This document shows positions 1 to 8,722 of a stretch of DNA of 40,049 nt, piece after piece. The notes below the pieces were generated by a model. The model was not told the DNA's origin and made no database searches. It was given only the letters and a program-made list of their open reading frames with translations. The translations under genes and the position numbers were made by a program. The number at the start of each line of letters is the position of its first letter. Within the stretch, counting starts at the first letter, position 1. Source of the DNA: Desulfobulbaceae bacterium (GTDB lineage Bacteria > Desulfobacterota > Desulfobulbia > Desulfobulbales > Desulfobulbaceae); assembly GCA_024763055.1 (NCBI GenBank), contig JANTGH010000016.1, positions 1-40,049 on the forward strand, read 5' to 3'.

Positions 1-270
1 GCGGCCAGCCGCGCCTGCACGAATCTGCAGCACCCCTGACCAGTTACAAGTTTTACAGAGGTGAAACCACATGGTTACAAACCCTGTGACCAGATACACA
101 TTTATTGCGTAGCTTGGGTTTAATACCCCGCCGCTTGCGGCGATGTAACTTCATCAAAGGTTGATGGGAATACCCCGCTTGAGCGAAGCGAAAGTCGAGC
201 CTAAGCGAGAGGGCTTGCCCCGGGGTATTTTATTATAGAACAGGCGGTCTGATATTGGCTGTCATGCCAG
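1..270. other. left-edge non-coding stretch
   Basis: No convincing coding sequence is seen. Short open frames run in from the window edge, but none can be matched to a family. The stretch is dominated by inverted repeats described separately at 122-229. It is downstream of the minus-strand glycosyltransferase and could also carry the 3' end of a gene outside the window. Confidence 0.4.
122..229. repeat. palindromic repeat cluster (AATACCCCGC)
   Basis: AATACCCCGC occurs twice in direct orientation (122-131 and 169-178). The second copy pairs with CGGGGTATT at 221-229. A 6-bp perfect palindrome with a 2-nt loop (CGCCGC/GCGGCG) lies at 129-142. Read on the plus strand, the last arm is followed by a T-rich TATTTTATTATAG, so it could end a plus-strand transcript entering from the left. 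On the minus strand no T-run follows. REP-like extragenic palindromes are an alternative explanation. Seen directly in sequence; function is inference. Confidence 0.45.
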
Positions 271-1071
271 TTAAGTTTTTTTGAGTGGCGGCGAATCCGG
301 CGCCTGCCAGTCGGCCTGGAGTTCCACCAGCTTAGCGTATTTATAAAAGGTACCCTGAAAGTTTCCGAGGGCAATAACAACACCCGGCCAGCCGTCCAGG
401 ATGCCTTTTTTTAAGATATACATATGGAAAAAGGACCAGCAGCCACGGGAGAGCGCCGTCAACATCGTTGCCTGTCGGCCTTGTTGGTGCAGTTTTTTCG
501 CGCCAAGAGTGGAGTACTTGTTGGCCTTGTGTGCGACCTCTTGCAGATTTTTGTAAGGAAACTGCCAGATGGGATACTTTAGGTAACCCGTCGGTTTGTC
601 GGAGATGATGGCGTACTCTTCGTGGACCGGATCATTATTTTTAAAGTTCAGGGCATTTTTTTTAAAAAGTTGCGGCTGCCGATAGTCGGGATAGAAACCG
701 GAATATTTAATCCATCGGCCCATGAAAAAGTTGCGACGGGGAATGTAATACGCGTCAGCGGTTTCCGGGCGATTGATGACGGTCAGAATCTCATCCCGGG
801 TTTCCGGCGTGCAGCGTTCATCGGCATCAAGAGAAAAGATCCAGTCATGACTGCAGGCCGCCATGGCACGGTTTCGCAGATCGCCAAATCCGGTAAATTT
901 GATCTGAATTACCCGTGCTCCTAAGTTTCCGGCAATGGTAGCGGTTTCATCCCTGCTGTAGGAGTCGGCGACAATAATTTCATCCGCCCACAGCACCGAA
1001 TTAATGGCGGATCGGATTTTTTCCGCCTCATTATAGGCGATAATATAAACGGAGATTTTTTTTGAACTCAT
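271..1071 (-). CDS. glycosyltransferase family 2
   Basis: A 266-residue GT-A fold glycosyltransferase, probably cytoplasmic and acting on a lipid-linked or LPS-core acceptor. The N-terminus has the GT2 pattern: ISVYIIAYNEA near residues 6-16, then WADEIIVADSYSRDET, and a D-x-D-like SLDADERC near 80-87 that would bind the metal and nucleotide sugar. The layout resembles the WaaE/KdtX group (small GT2 enzymes adding sugars to the LPS inner core), but donor and acceptor cannot be read from sequence. Its ATG overlaps the stop of the upstream ATPase gene by 4 nt (ATGA), so the two are probably translationally coupled. No obvious intrinsic terminator follows. Confidence 0.85.
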   Translation of the reverse strand: MSSKKISVYIIAYNEAEKIRSAINSVLWADEIIVADSYSRDETATIAGNLGARVIQIKFTGFGDLRNRAMAACSHDWIFSLDADERCTPETRDEILTVINRPETADAYYIPRRNFFMGRWIKYSGFYPDYRQPQLFKKNALNFKNNDPVHEEYAIISDKPTGYLKYPIWQFPYKNLQEVAHKANKYSTLGAKKLHQQGRQATMLTALSRGCWSFFHMYILKKGILDGWPGVVIALGNFQGTFYKYAKLVELQADWQAPDSPPLKKT

Positions 1072-3314
1072 GCCCGGCGAATGGCCTGTGGCCTGGGCCT
1101 GCCGCCGCCGGCTAACTGAACCACGATCCGGTCGGTTTTCTGCAGGCGGCCGACCAGCGTTTTAAAGAGGTGTCTTGAGACATCCGGATATTTTTCGATC
1201 AGTTCACCAAGTTTGTCACCGGGATATCGTTTAACCGTGCAACGGCCGGAAGAGACTATGGACGCAGAGCGAACCTCGTTGAGGATGGCTGCCATCTCCC
1301 CGAAATATTCTCCCGGTTCAGTGATCTCGGCAATTTTTTTACCACTCCTGAGCACTGCAACCTTGCCGCGGACCAGTTTGAAAAAATCCTTGTCCTTATT
1401 GCCTTCCTGGATAATCCCATCGCCCTCCTGGTATTCTTCGACATCCGGATTGACAAGATAGGCCGGCAGGCTGTCTTCATGGACGACCGTACGTCGCAGT
1501 ACTTCTTCCAAGCTGGTCACGCCTTCCCGGGCCTTTTGAAGTGCTGCCTGACGCAGGGTGTACATACCCTCCTGAACGGCAATCTTGCGCAGCTGCTCCT
1601 CGGATACCTCGGCCTGAATGGCCTTGGCCACTTCGTCAGTCACTTCCATAAGCTCAAAAAAACCAACTCGCCCCTTATATCCCAGCCCATTGCAGTCGGG
1701 GCATCCTTTCGCCTTATAGAGCTTAAGATCCTTGAGTTCCTCTTCTTTGAAGCCAATACTTAATAATTTTTCTTTCTTATAGGTTGCCGGTTCTCTGCAT
1801 TTCAGACAGAGCCGGCGGCCAAGACGTTGCGACAGCACCATGGTCAGGGACGAGGCTAACAGGTAGGGGGGGATGCCTATATCCACCATACGGCCGACCG
1901 TTGATGGAGAGTCATTGGTATGGAGGGTGGAAAAAACAAGATGACCTGTCATGGCGGCTTTCATGGCAACTTCTGCGGTATCAATATCCCGAATTTCACC
2001 GACCATGATAATGTCCGGATCCTGGCGGAGAAAGGCTTTGAGCGCTGCTGCAAAGGTCATTCCGACCTCGATGTTGACATTGACCTGATTTATGCCTTTG
2101 AAGTTGAATTCCACGGGATCTTCAGCCGTTAGAATTTTGATGTCTTCACTGTTGAGAGAATTGAGAGCGGAATACAGAGTGACTGTCTTGCCTGAACCGG
2201 TAGGTCCGGTAACAAGCAGTAACCCCTGGGGGCGGTTGAGGCAACGTTTGAGTGCGTCAAAGGTCTGCTGTTCAAAACCTAACTTGGTCAAGTCTACATT
2301 CAGTGAGCTTTTATCTAAAATACGAAGAACAATGCCCTCGCCATAGAGTAAGGGCAGGGTAGAGACACGAAAATCAACAGCCTTGTTGCGTCCCATACGC
2401 ATTTTGATTCGGCCATCCTGGGGAACACGACGTTCAGTGATGTTCAGGTCAGCCAGGATCTTGACCCGGGCAATGAGAGCATTTTTGATGGTCAGAGGCA
2501 GGTTCATGGATTTAAACAAAGCGCCGTCCTTACGATATCGCACCTGCATGGTCTTTTCAAAGGGTTCAATATGGATATCGCTGACCCCTTCCTGCACGGC
2601 TTTAACCAGTATCCCATTCACCAACTTGATAATCGGGGCATCGGATGCTGAGAACTGGTCAAAACCACTTTCGTCTTCAATACCGGTTTCGATTTCAAAA
2701 TCTTCTGCCGCATCTGACACCAGTGCTCCGAAATCCTCGACCTGGGTTATATCTTCCTCTTCTTCCTCTTCCTGCTGAAAGCTGAAGAAGGACTTAAATT
2801 CCTTCTCATCTATTGCATAGTATTTTTGATAGGCTTCAATAATGTCACGGGCGGTAGAAACACAGACATCAAGTTCCATGTTGACAGTGTCCTGCAGCGC
2901 TTCGACCTCGATATGGTCAGTGGGCTCTGCCATGGTAACCTGAAGGGTGTTTCCGGCCATCCGCAGAGGAAAGGCGAGAAACTGTTTTGCCGTCTCATAG
3001 GGAAGAAGTTCAAGAACTTCCTGACTTGGGGGCTCGTCTTCAATGGACACCAGGGTATAGTTGTGCATCCGACTGAGAAAATTGGCAATGGTGTCTCGCT
3101 CCAGGGTACCGTTTTCCAGTAAAATTCGTCCCAGGCGCTCTCCAGTCTTTTGATGGAGTTTTTTTGCCTCTTCAAACTGGTTCGCTGTGATGTAACCAGC
3201 TTTTTGCAGGAGTTCGCCGATTTTAAACTTACCGGCACCGGACTGGTCTTTTACCGTCCGTTTTCTGGAGGTTTTTCTGCCGGTATTTTTGTTTGTTGCT
3301 CTCTTCTTGACCAT
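1068..3314 (-). CDS. PilB/GspE-type ATPase with C-terminal cyclic-nucleotide-binding domain
   Basis: A 748-residue secretion/pilus-type AAA ATPase. A Lys/Arg-rich start is followed by an MshEN-like N-terminal domain (about 30-165), an acidic linker with a Glu run (about 181-188), and the T2SE/PilB motor: Walker A GPTGSGKT at 370-377, the Asp-box/Walker B region LRQDPDIIMVGE at about 429-440, and a zinc-binding pair CLKC (503-506) and CPDC (538-541). Residues about 625-735 form a cNMP-binding fold: FGE at 671-673 and Arg682 in VRSAS match the phosphate-binding cassette. Most PilB/GspE proteins end near residue 570, so this is a fusion. The neighbour is a glycosyltransferase, not other pilus genes. 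It probably drives a type IV pilus or related machine under nucleotide control; the partner machine is not in this window. Confidence 0.85.
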   Translation of the reverse strand: MVKKRATNKNTGRKTSRKRTVKDQSGAGKFKIGELLQKAGYITANQFEEAKKLHQKTGERLGRILLENGTLERDTIANFLSRMHNYTLVSIEDEPPSQEVLELLPYETAKQFLAFPLRMAGNTLQVTMAEPTDHIEVEALQDTVNMELDVCVSTARDIIEAYQKYYAIDEKEFKSFFSFQQEEEEEEDITQVEDFGALVSDAAEDFEIETGIEDESGFDQFSASDAPIIKLVNGILVKAVQEGVSDIHIEPFEKTMQVRYRKDGALFKSMNLPLTIKNALIARVKILADLNITERRVPQDGRIKMRMGRNKAVDFRVSTLPLLYGEGIVLRILDKSSLNVDLTKLGFEQQTFDALKRCLNRPQGLLLVTGPTGSGKTVTLYSALNSLNSEDIKILTAEDPVEFNFKGINQVNVNIEVGMTFAAALKAFLRQDPDIIMVGEIRDIDTAEVAMKAAMTGHLVFSTLHTNDSPSTVGRMVDIGIPPYLLASSLTMVLSQRLGRRLCLKCREPATYKKEKLLSIGFKEEELKDLKLYKAKGCPDCNGLGYKGRVGFFELMEVTDEVAKAIQAEVSEEQLRKIAVQEGMYTLRQAALQKAREGVTSLEEVLRRTVVHEDSLPAYLVNPDVEEYQEGDGIIQEGNKDKDFFKLVRGKVAVLRSGKKIAEITEPGEYFGEMAAILNEVRSASIVSSGRCTVKRYPGDKLGELIEKYPDVSRHLFKTLVGRLQKTDRIVVQLAGGGRPRPQAIRRA

Positions 3315-3380
3315 AAAAAGTGCGGATATCGTCCTATACTATTGTTGCGAAGAATATTGTCCTGAAATGTATGATACTAC

Positions 3381-3423
3381 AAAAAAGAAACCTGGTCAAA
3401 AGTACAATGTGCTTTTGACCAGG
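3381..3423 (-). terminator. rho-independent terminator of fhs
   Basis: A perfect 12-bp inverted repeat (arms 3391-3402 CCTGGTCAAAAG and 3412-3423) with a 9-nt loop. On the minus strand it is followed by TTTCTTTTTTG. It lies 65 nt after the fhs stop codon and before the ATPase gene, so it separates fhs from the downstream transcription unit. Confidence 0.88.
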
Positions 3424-3487
3424 TTGGCGGGAAAGATTACTGAAAATTTAGATAAGACATGCAGAGAGTAAAGATATTGCTGAAAAT

Positions 3488-5251
3488 TTAGAATACCCCT
3501 TTAACCTTTCCTGTTTCCACGTCCACATCAATGCGGCGATAAGCCGGATCAGAGGCCGTGCCGGGCATCAGGCTGATAGCTCCGGCCACCGGAACAACAA
3601 AACCCGCGCCCTTGTAGGTGAGGATATCACGGATGGGCAGGGTCCAACCTTTGGGCACACCTTTGAGCTTGGGATCATGGGAGAGCGAGAGGTGGGTCTT
3701 AACCATACAGGTGGTCATCTCCTTCATTTCCGGGTCGGCTTCAATGCGTTTGAGCTTGGCTGCCGCCTCGGGTGAGTAACTGACACCGTCACCACCATAA
3801 ACTTCCTTGACAATCAGTTCAATGCGCTTGGAGAGGGGGGTATCGAGGTCATAGAGGAATTTGAACTCATTGGGCTCTTCACAGGCATCAACAACCGCAT
3901 CGGCAAACTCAAGGGCTCCGTCTCCGCCATGTTCCCAGTGCCGTGACAGGGCAACCCGGGCACCGGCTGCTTCTGATATACGACGAACCGCGGCAATTTC
4001 GTTGTCTGTGTCGGTGTAAAAGGCATTAATACAGACAACGGGGTTAATACCTGCTTTTTTAACCGTCTCAATATGGTGGATGAGATTTTTGCAACCTTCT
4101 TCAACCCAACCCACGTTTTCACCTTCATATTCTTTTGGCATGGGCTTACCCGGCACGGGAATCGGGGCGCCACCGTGGCATTTAAGGGCCCGAATGGTGG
4201 CAACAACAACGGCGCAGTTTGGTTTGAGGCCGGAGTAACGACATTTGAGGTTCCAGAATTTTTCAAAACCGATGTCGGCGCCAAAGCCGGATTCCGTTAC
4301 ATTGTAGTCGGCAAGTTTCAAGGCAACCCGGTCAGCGATGACCGAAGACTGGCCAATGGCAATGTTGGCGAACGGACCGGCATGAACGATGACCGGCTGG
4401 CCTTCAAGCGTCTGCATCAGGTTCGGGTTGATGGCATCGACCATCCAGGCGGTCATGGCACCGTCCACTTCAAGGTCGGCTGTGGTGATCGGTTGATCCT
4501 GTTTATTGTAAGCAACGACAATTCTGCCGATACGTTCCCGCATATCTTTGAGATCTTTGGCAATAGAGAGAATGGCCATGATTTCTGAACTGACTGCAAT
4601 ATTAAAGCCGGACTGCATGGTCATGCCGTCCATTTTGCCGCCGATACCCTGGGTAATGTTGCGCAGCGCCTGGGCACAGAAATCCATGATCCACCGGAAT
4701 TCCACTTTTTTAGGATGGATATCCAGACGTTTCAGGTTGCGCAGCGCAAGCTGCTCATCGGTATAGTTGCATTCGTGCTGCATGCGGGCACTGAGCGCAA
4801 CCATGCCCAGGTTGTGGGCGTTCATTATGGCATTGATGTCACCGGTCATTCCAAGAGAAAAGGGTGTCAGCGGAATACATTGGGCCAATCCGCCACCGGC
4901 AGCTGAACCCTTTATGTTCATGGTTGGCCCGCCGGAAGGCTGGCGGATAGCTCCGACAACTGATTTGCCGCGTTTACCCAGCCCCTGAACCAATCCCATG
5001 GCACAGGTGGATTTACCCTCGCCAAGCGGAGTGGGGGAGATGGCGGTTACGTCAACATATTTGCCGTCAGGCTTGTCTTTCAGCCGGTCAAGAATTTTGC
5101 GGTAATCCAGCTTGGCGAGATAATGGCCGTGGGGCAGCAGTTCTTCTTTCTTCAGACCGAGCTTTTCTCCCAGCTCATATACTGTTTTCATGCGGCTTTC
5201 CGCCTCTTCCGCAATTTCCCAGTCCGCGTGCTTGGTGGGATCCAAAACCAT
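3488..5251 (-). CDS. fhs: formate--tetrahydrofolate ligase
   Basis: Ligates formate to tetrahydrofolate with ATP to give 10-formyl-THF, feeding C1 metabolism and, in acetogens and sulfate reducers, the methyl branch of the Wood-Ljungdahl pathway. The 587-residue length is close to the usual 555-590. The phosphate-binding loop [10 protein letters not shown] is at residues 73-82, followed by a family-typical region with [19 protein letters not shown] and long conserved blocks to the end. The start ATG at 5251 is preceded by a strong ribosome-binding site (AGAGGAGG). A promoter (5435-5463) and a structured leader (5276-5366) lie upstream, and a strong terminator lies downstream, so it is probably monocistronic. 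The next upstream gene is thyX, another folate-linked enzyme. Confidence 0.97.
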   Translation of the reverse strand: MVLDPTKHADWEIAEEAESRMKTVYELGEKLGLKKEELLPHGHYLAKLDYRKILDRLKDKPDGKYVDVTAISPTPLGEGKSTCAMGLVQGLGKRGKSVVGAIRQPSGGPTMNIKGSAAGGGLAQCIPLTPFSLGMTGDINAIMNAHNLGMVALSARMQHECNYTDEQLALRNLKRLDIHPKKVEFRWIMDFCAQALRNITQGIGGKMDGMTMQSGFNIAVSSEIMAILSIAKDLKDMRERIGRIVVAYNKQDQPITTADLEVDGAMTAWMVDAINPNLMQTLEGQPVIVHAGPFANIAIGQSSVIADRVALKLADYNVTESGFGADIGFEKFWNLKCRYSGLKPNCAVVVATIRALKCHGGAPIPVPGKPMPKEYEGENVGWVEEGCKNLIHHIETVKKAGINPVVCINAFYTDTDNEIAAVRRISEAAGARVALSRHWEHGGDGALEFADAVVDACEEPNEFKFLYDLDTPLSKRIELIVKEVYGGDGVSYSPEAAAKLKRIEADPEMKEMTTCMVKTHLSLSHDPKLKGVPKGWTLPIRDILTYKGAGFVVPVAGAISLMPGTASDPAYRRIDVDVETGKVKGVF

Positions 5252-5275
5252 AGAGTCCTCCTCTAATATTTCTAA

Positions 5276-5366
5276 ATAAACCAGAATGGCCGAACCGAAT
5301 CATGGACACAGCCACAAATAAACGATGAAAATCAATCCCGAAGCCCTGTGCTTCGAGCCGATTTTC
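5276..5366 (-). repeat. structured element family 2, copy 1 (fhs 5' leader)
   Basis: Read on the minus strand this has two hairpins. Hairpin 1 pairs GAAAATC (5366-5360) with GATTTTC (5333-5327). Inside is a small internal loop, then CGAAGC/GCTTCG (5355-5350 with 5344-5339) closing a 5-nt loop. Hairpin 2 pairs GGCTG with CGGCC downstream, and the element ends in CTGGTTTATT. A second copy lies at 21450-21543: the 3' halves share ATCGTTT, GTGGCTGTG, CC, TCGGT and CTGGTTTATT in order, while hairpin 1 differs in sequence but stays paired. The element lies between the predicted fhs promoter and the fhs ribosome-binding site, so it should be in the mRNA. A cis-regulatory RNA or a dispersed repeat are both possible. 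Confidence 0.6.
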
Positions 5367-5434
5367 GAAAAACGGAATGAACAAAACAAGAATGCCCAGG
5401 AAGACTCCTGTGCTAAATCTACGATAATTACGAC

Positions 5435-5463
5435 AAATTAGCAGATTCCGGCAAAGATGTCAA
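5435..5463 (-). promoter_or_regulatory. sigma-70-like promoter of fhs
   Basis: On the minus strand, a perfect -35 TTGACA (5463-5458) is followed after 17 nt by TAATTT (5440-5435), a weak -10. It lies just downstream of the thyX stop codon. Transcription would start near 5428, giving a 5' UTR of about 175 nt that contains the two-hairpin element. Confidence 0.5.
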
Positions 5464-5532
5464 TTATTACCGGCACAGGGTGGACGCAGATATTTATCGG
5501 CATCTTGTAGCCTTGGGGGTGAATATGAGATT

Positions 5533-6465
5533 TCAGGCAAATACTTTGGTGAAACGGTGTAGGAAATCTTCATGCAGGGGGATCATGACTTCTCGCATGG
5601 AGGGTTCCGCAGCCTTGGTGGTCCGCAGTTTGAAAATGTGTTTCCATTCGATCAGGTTGGCATACACGATCAGCTCTGTTTTGCACGAGTTGGGGAGAAC
5701 GGTCCGGGCCGCCTGGGGAGTAGAAGTTTCAAGCAACTGTAAATAGAGTGCCTCTGTGTCTTCCATTGCCTTTTGCCAGATCCCATATTCCGGACTGCCA
5801 TCTTCAAAAAACATGGGCTTGACGAAGGTCACCTCACTGCCAAACTTGTCATCACTATAGCGACAGTAACGCTGGGACTCCTGAAGAAAGGAGCAGGGGC
5901 GGTGGCGGACAATTTCATGGGTAATGGCGCGGTTGATAATGAATTTGACCGCAATGTGGCGATGTTTGGCTAACTTGTCTGCGGGAAGTCGGTCGACTTC
6001 TTCAAGCTCTATTTTTCGCACCGAGATGGAGGAATCCTGCTGAAAACCGCCCTTTGGCAGGATAGTACTGAAAAAATAGGGGTGGCGATCATTGAGATAA
6101 CTGCACATGGCATCAACAATTCCGCACTCGGGATGAAACATGAGCAATTCACGAAAGGCTCGTACACTGCCGGTAACCAGCAGGAGGGTACCTTCGCGAT
6201 TGATCTGCAGGTATCGTGGCTGGGTCAGGAAAAGTTCGGTAACCTGGTCATTATTTGTGCAGTTCACTTCCAGGGTGACAACTCCCATTTCGAGGACGGA
6301 GTTGTGTCCGTGCTCCGCCATTTTGGCGACAAAGGGCAGGGCGGATTCGTGATTGATTTTGTCTTCACTTTTGTAACAGATGCGTCCGCAGAACTCAATA
6401 CGGACGGCAAGACTTTTTTCGTCAAGATCATCCAGGACTTCAAAAGAAGGCGGTACGGTTTTCAT
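5533..6465 (-). CDS. thyX: flavin-dependent thymidylate synthase ThyX
   Basis: Makes dTMP from dUMP using methylene-THF and reduced FAD, without dihydrofolate as product. The signature RHR-x7-S is present at residues 187-197 (RHRPCSFLQES), followed by QRY. The usual x-N-E-x stretch inside the motif reads F-L-Q-E here, as in some divergent ThyX proteins. At 310 residues it is longer than the common 210-260 form, with extra sequence in the middle and at the C-terminus. The start ATG at 6465 has GGAG 7 nt upstream. It lies between nifS and fhs on the same strand; fhs has its own promoter. Pairing with fhs fits shared use of the C1-folate pool. Confidence 0.93.
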   Translation of the reverse strand: MKTVPPSFEVLDDLDEKSLAVRIEFCGRICYKSEDKINHESALPFVAKMAEHGHNSVLEMGVVTLEVNCTNNDQVTELFLTQPRYLQINREGTLLLVTGSVRAFRELLMFHPECGIVDAMCSYLNDRHPYFFSTILPKGGFQQDSSISVRKIELEEVDRLPADKLAKHRHIAVKFIINRAITHEIVRHRPCSFLQESQRYCRYSDDKFGSEVTFVKPMFFEDGSPEYGIWQKAMEDTEALYLQLLETSTPQAARTVLPNSCKTELIVYANLIEWKHIFKLRTTKAAEPSMREVMIPLHEDFLHRFTKVFA

Positions 6466-6564
6466 TCCTTTCTCCAGAGCGGATTATAAAAAAAGAAACT
6501 ACGGATGGACAAGGATACCCCTGGTTTTTTACAGGCAATCAATAAACTCATCAATACGCATCCG

Positions 6565-6578
6565 TGACCTGTAGGTCA
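6565..6578. repeat. short perfect inverted repeat after nifS
   Basis: TGACCT-GT-AGGTCA lies 3 nt beyond the nifS stop codon. It is a 6-bp stem without a following T-run, so it is at best a weak attenuator or RNA 3'-end stabiliser, not a clear terminator. Confidence 0.3.
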
Positions 6579-6580
6579 TC

Positions 6581-7768
6581 TTATTCCTCGTCTTTCCAGA
6601 AGGGTGACATGGCGCGCAGGTCGGCTATTATCGCCGGCATTTTTTCGAGAACATAATCCACCTCTTTCTCGGTGTTATACACAGAGAGGCTGAAGCGGAT
6701 CGAGCCATGGGCCGCTGTAAACGGTACGCCCATGGCCCGCATGACATGGGATGGCTCAAGAGAGCCCGAGGTGCAGGCCGAGCCCGACGATGCACAGATA
6801 TTGTACCGGTTCATGTGCAGGAGTATGGCCTCGCCCTCGACAAATTCAAAGCTTATGTTTGTTGTGTTGGGGAGACGCTCTGTGGGATGGCCATTGAGCA
6901 TGGATTTGGGGATGGAGGCAAGAAGTCCCTGCTCCAACCTGTCCCTTAACGCTTTGACCCTGGTATTTTCTTCTTCCATGGTTGCGGCGGCCAGTTCACA
7001 GGCCCGGCCAAGGCCGATAATCGAGGCCACATTTTCGGTGCCGCCTCTGCGGCCATGTTCCTGGTGGCCACCGTTTAAGAATGGCACAAAAGGTGTTCCC
7101 TTGCGCACGTACAGGACCCCGACTCCTTTAGGCGCATGCAGCTTATGCCCGGATATGGAGAGGAAATCGATCTGGTTTTTCTTCATGTTGATAGGGATCT
7201 TACCTACAGCCTGGACCGCATCGGTATGAAACAGGATGTCACGTTCCTTGGCCATGGCCGCCATCTCTTCCACTGGAAAGATAACCCCGGTTTCGTTGTT
7301 GGCCCACATAATGGAGATAATGGCCGTGTCCTCGGAGAGCGCTTCCCTGTAACTGTTCATATCCAGCATACCGTCGCTATCGACCATCAGTCGGGTAGTT
7401 CGATGTTTATGGCCGGTGAGTTGGGTCAGGCTGTCACAGAGGCTCTTGACCGCTGGATGTTCCACCCTGGTGGTCACCAGGTGCCGCTGTTCCGGAAAAG
7501 TCTGCAGGGCTGACAGGATGGCCGTGGAATCACTTTCCGTACCGCAGCTTGTAAAGACGATTTCCGAGGGATCGGCCCCGATCAGATCGGCAATTTTTAT
7601 CCTTGCCTTTTCAACAGATTTACCAACCTGGCCGCCAAAGGTATGCATGGAGGATGGATTGCCGTAACAGTCTGTGAGAAAGGGCATCATGGCATCTACA
7701 ACTTCCGGTGCAATCCTGGTGGTTGCGTTGTTGTCCATGTAAATGACCTTGTCGCTGCCGCAGTTCAT
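6581..7768 (-). CDS. nifS: cysteine desulfurase NifS
   Basis: A PLP enzyme that removes sulfur from cysteine as a persulfide and passes it to the NifU scaffold. In 395 residues it shows the class V aminotransferase layout: YMDNNATT near residue 10, the HTDAVQAVGK block near 181-190, the PLP-binding SISGHK with Lys209, and the catalytic-loop Cys332 in SSGSACTSGSLEPSHV. This C-terminal motif is typical of the NifS/IscS group. Its start overlaps the nifU stop by one nucleotide, so the pair is co-transcribed and coupled. No nitrogenase genes are in the window, so it is probably the general Fe-S assembly system, as in other Desulfobacterota. Confidence 0.95.
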   Translation of the reverse strand: MNCGSDKVIYMDNNATTRIAPEVVDAMMPFLTDCYGNPSSMHTFGGQVGKSVEKARIKIADLIGADPSEIVFTSCGTESDSTAILSALQTFPEQRHLVTTRVEHPAVKSLCDSLTQLTGHKHRTTRLMVDSDGMLDMNSYREALSEDTAIISIMWANNETGVIFPVEEMAAMAKERDILFHTDAVQAVGKIPINMKKNQIDFLSISGHKLHAPKGVGVLYVRKGTPFVPFLNGGHQEHGRRGGTENVASIIGLGRACELAAATMEEENTRVKALRDRLEQGLLASIPKSMLNGHPTERLPNTTNISFEFVEGEAILLHMNRYNICASSGSACTSGSLEPSHVMRAMGVPFTAAHGSIRFSLSVYNTEKEVDYVLEKMPAIIADLRAMSPFWKDEE

Positions 7769-8604
7769 TATTTATCCTCCTCAACGATCAGGGTGTCAAC
7801 CACCTGTTCGCGCAGTTTCTTTTCCACATACTCTTTCAGCGTTGTCCTGGACGATTGACAACCGGAACAGGCGCCGCGCAGGGATACCGTGACAAAATCA
7901 CCGTCTACGTCCACCAGCTCGATATCGCCGCCGTCTTTTCTTAAAGTGGGTTTGACCTCCCGTTCGAGAACGTCTTCGATTTTTTTGATTTTCTGCAGGG
8001 TGGTCATGCGTTGACCTTTTTTTGGCTTGACCTTGTCGGCAGTTATTCCTTCAACAGTCTGCTGCAAGATTTCACGCAGCCGATCCTCGCATTTTCCGCA
8101 GCCGCCTCCGGCCTTGGTGAAGTTGGTGATCTCTTCCACTGATCGCAGATCAGATTCTTTTATCGCCCGGATAATTTCGAGATCGGTCACGCCGAAACAT
8201 TCACAGACCACCTCACCTTCGGCCATAGGCAGGATAACACCCCTGAAATCGGCAATGGCTGCTTCCAGGGCCTCGCGGCCCATGACCGAGCAATGCATTT
8301 TTTCTTTGGGCAGACCGCCGAGGGCCTCGGCAATGTCTTCATTTGTAAGTTTTGCCGCTTCGTCAATGGACATGCCCTTGATGATTTCGGTCAGTACCGA
8401 GGAAGAAGCTATGGCTGAGGCGCAGCCAAAAGTCTTGAATTTGGCATCCGTGATTATGCCGCTGTCATCGACTTTAATGGTCAGTTTTAACGCATCACCG
8501 CAGGAAAGAGAACCCACATCACCCGTGCCGCTGGGATTTTTTAGCTCGCCGACATTATGCGGATCCATGAAGTGCTGTTGTACTTTATCCGTATATTCCC
8601 ACAT
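7768..8604 (-). CDS. nifU: Fe-S cluster scaffold NifU (three-domain)
   Basis: Assembles Fe-S clusters from NifS-derived sulfur and transfers them to apoproteins. Domains in order: an IscU-like scaffold with the usual three cysteines (SLSCGDA, FGCASAIASSS, MHCSVMG), a central BFD-like [2Fe-2S] domain (C-E-C then GGGCGKC), and a C-terminal Nfu domain with CSGC. Start chosen at 8604 (MWEYTDKV), the usual NifU N-terminus, with an AAAAGG box about 7 nt upstream. The frame stays open to 8718, but that extension does not look like NifU. Length from this start is 278 residues, normal for NifU. It is followed directly by nifS. Confidence 0.95.
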   Translation of the reverse strand: MWEYTDKVQQHFMDPHNVGELKNPSGTGDVGSLSCGDALKLTIKVDDSGIITDAKFKTFGCASAIASSSVLTEIIKGMSIDEAAKLTNEDIAEALGGLPKEKMHCSVMGREALEAAIADFRGVILPMAEGEVVCECFGVTDLEIIRAIKESDLRSVEEITNFTKAGGGCGKCEDRLREILQQTVEGITADKVKPKKGQRMTTLQKIKKIEDVLEREVKPTLRKDGGDIELVDVDGDFVTVSLRGACSGCQSSRTTLKEYVEKKLREQVVDTLIVEEDK

Positions 8605-8722
8605 GGTAGTACCTTTTTTTAACATTCTCTTTGATGATGGAAGCAGATTCTTTGATATCTTCCATCCTGTTTTCAAATTGATAATAGGTACTGTAAGGAA
8701 GAATTTCCATTTCGGCAAGCAT
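8585..8722 (-). CDS. possible 45-residue small protein or leader ORF upstream of nifU
   Basis: ATG at 8722, preceded by AAAGG about 7-8 nt upstream, opens a 45-codon frame. It overlaps the first 20 nt of nifU in a different frame and contains the nifU ribosome-binding site. The peptide starts MLAEMEILPYSTYY, has a charged helical middle (FENRMEDIKESASIIKENVKKR) split here only for description, and ends YYHVGIYG. It looks more protein-like than the alternative in-frame nifU extension. Translation across the nifU start could couple or limit nifU expression. I do not recognise a family, and the reading may be chance. Confidence 0.35.
   Translation of the reverse strand: MLAEMEILPYSTYYQFENRMEDIKESASIIKENVKKRYYHVGIYG

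Noticed and set aside
8604-8718. 38-residue N-terminal extension of nifU
   Set aside because: The NifU family starts at MWEYTDKV, and a ribosome-binding site precedes that ATG; the extension is not NifU-like.
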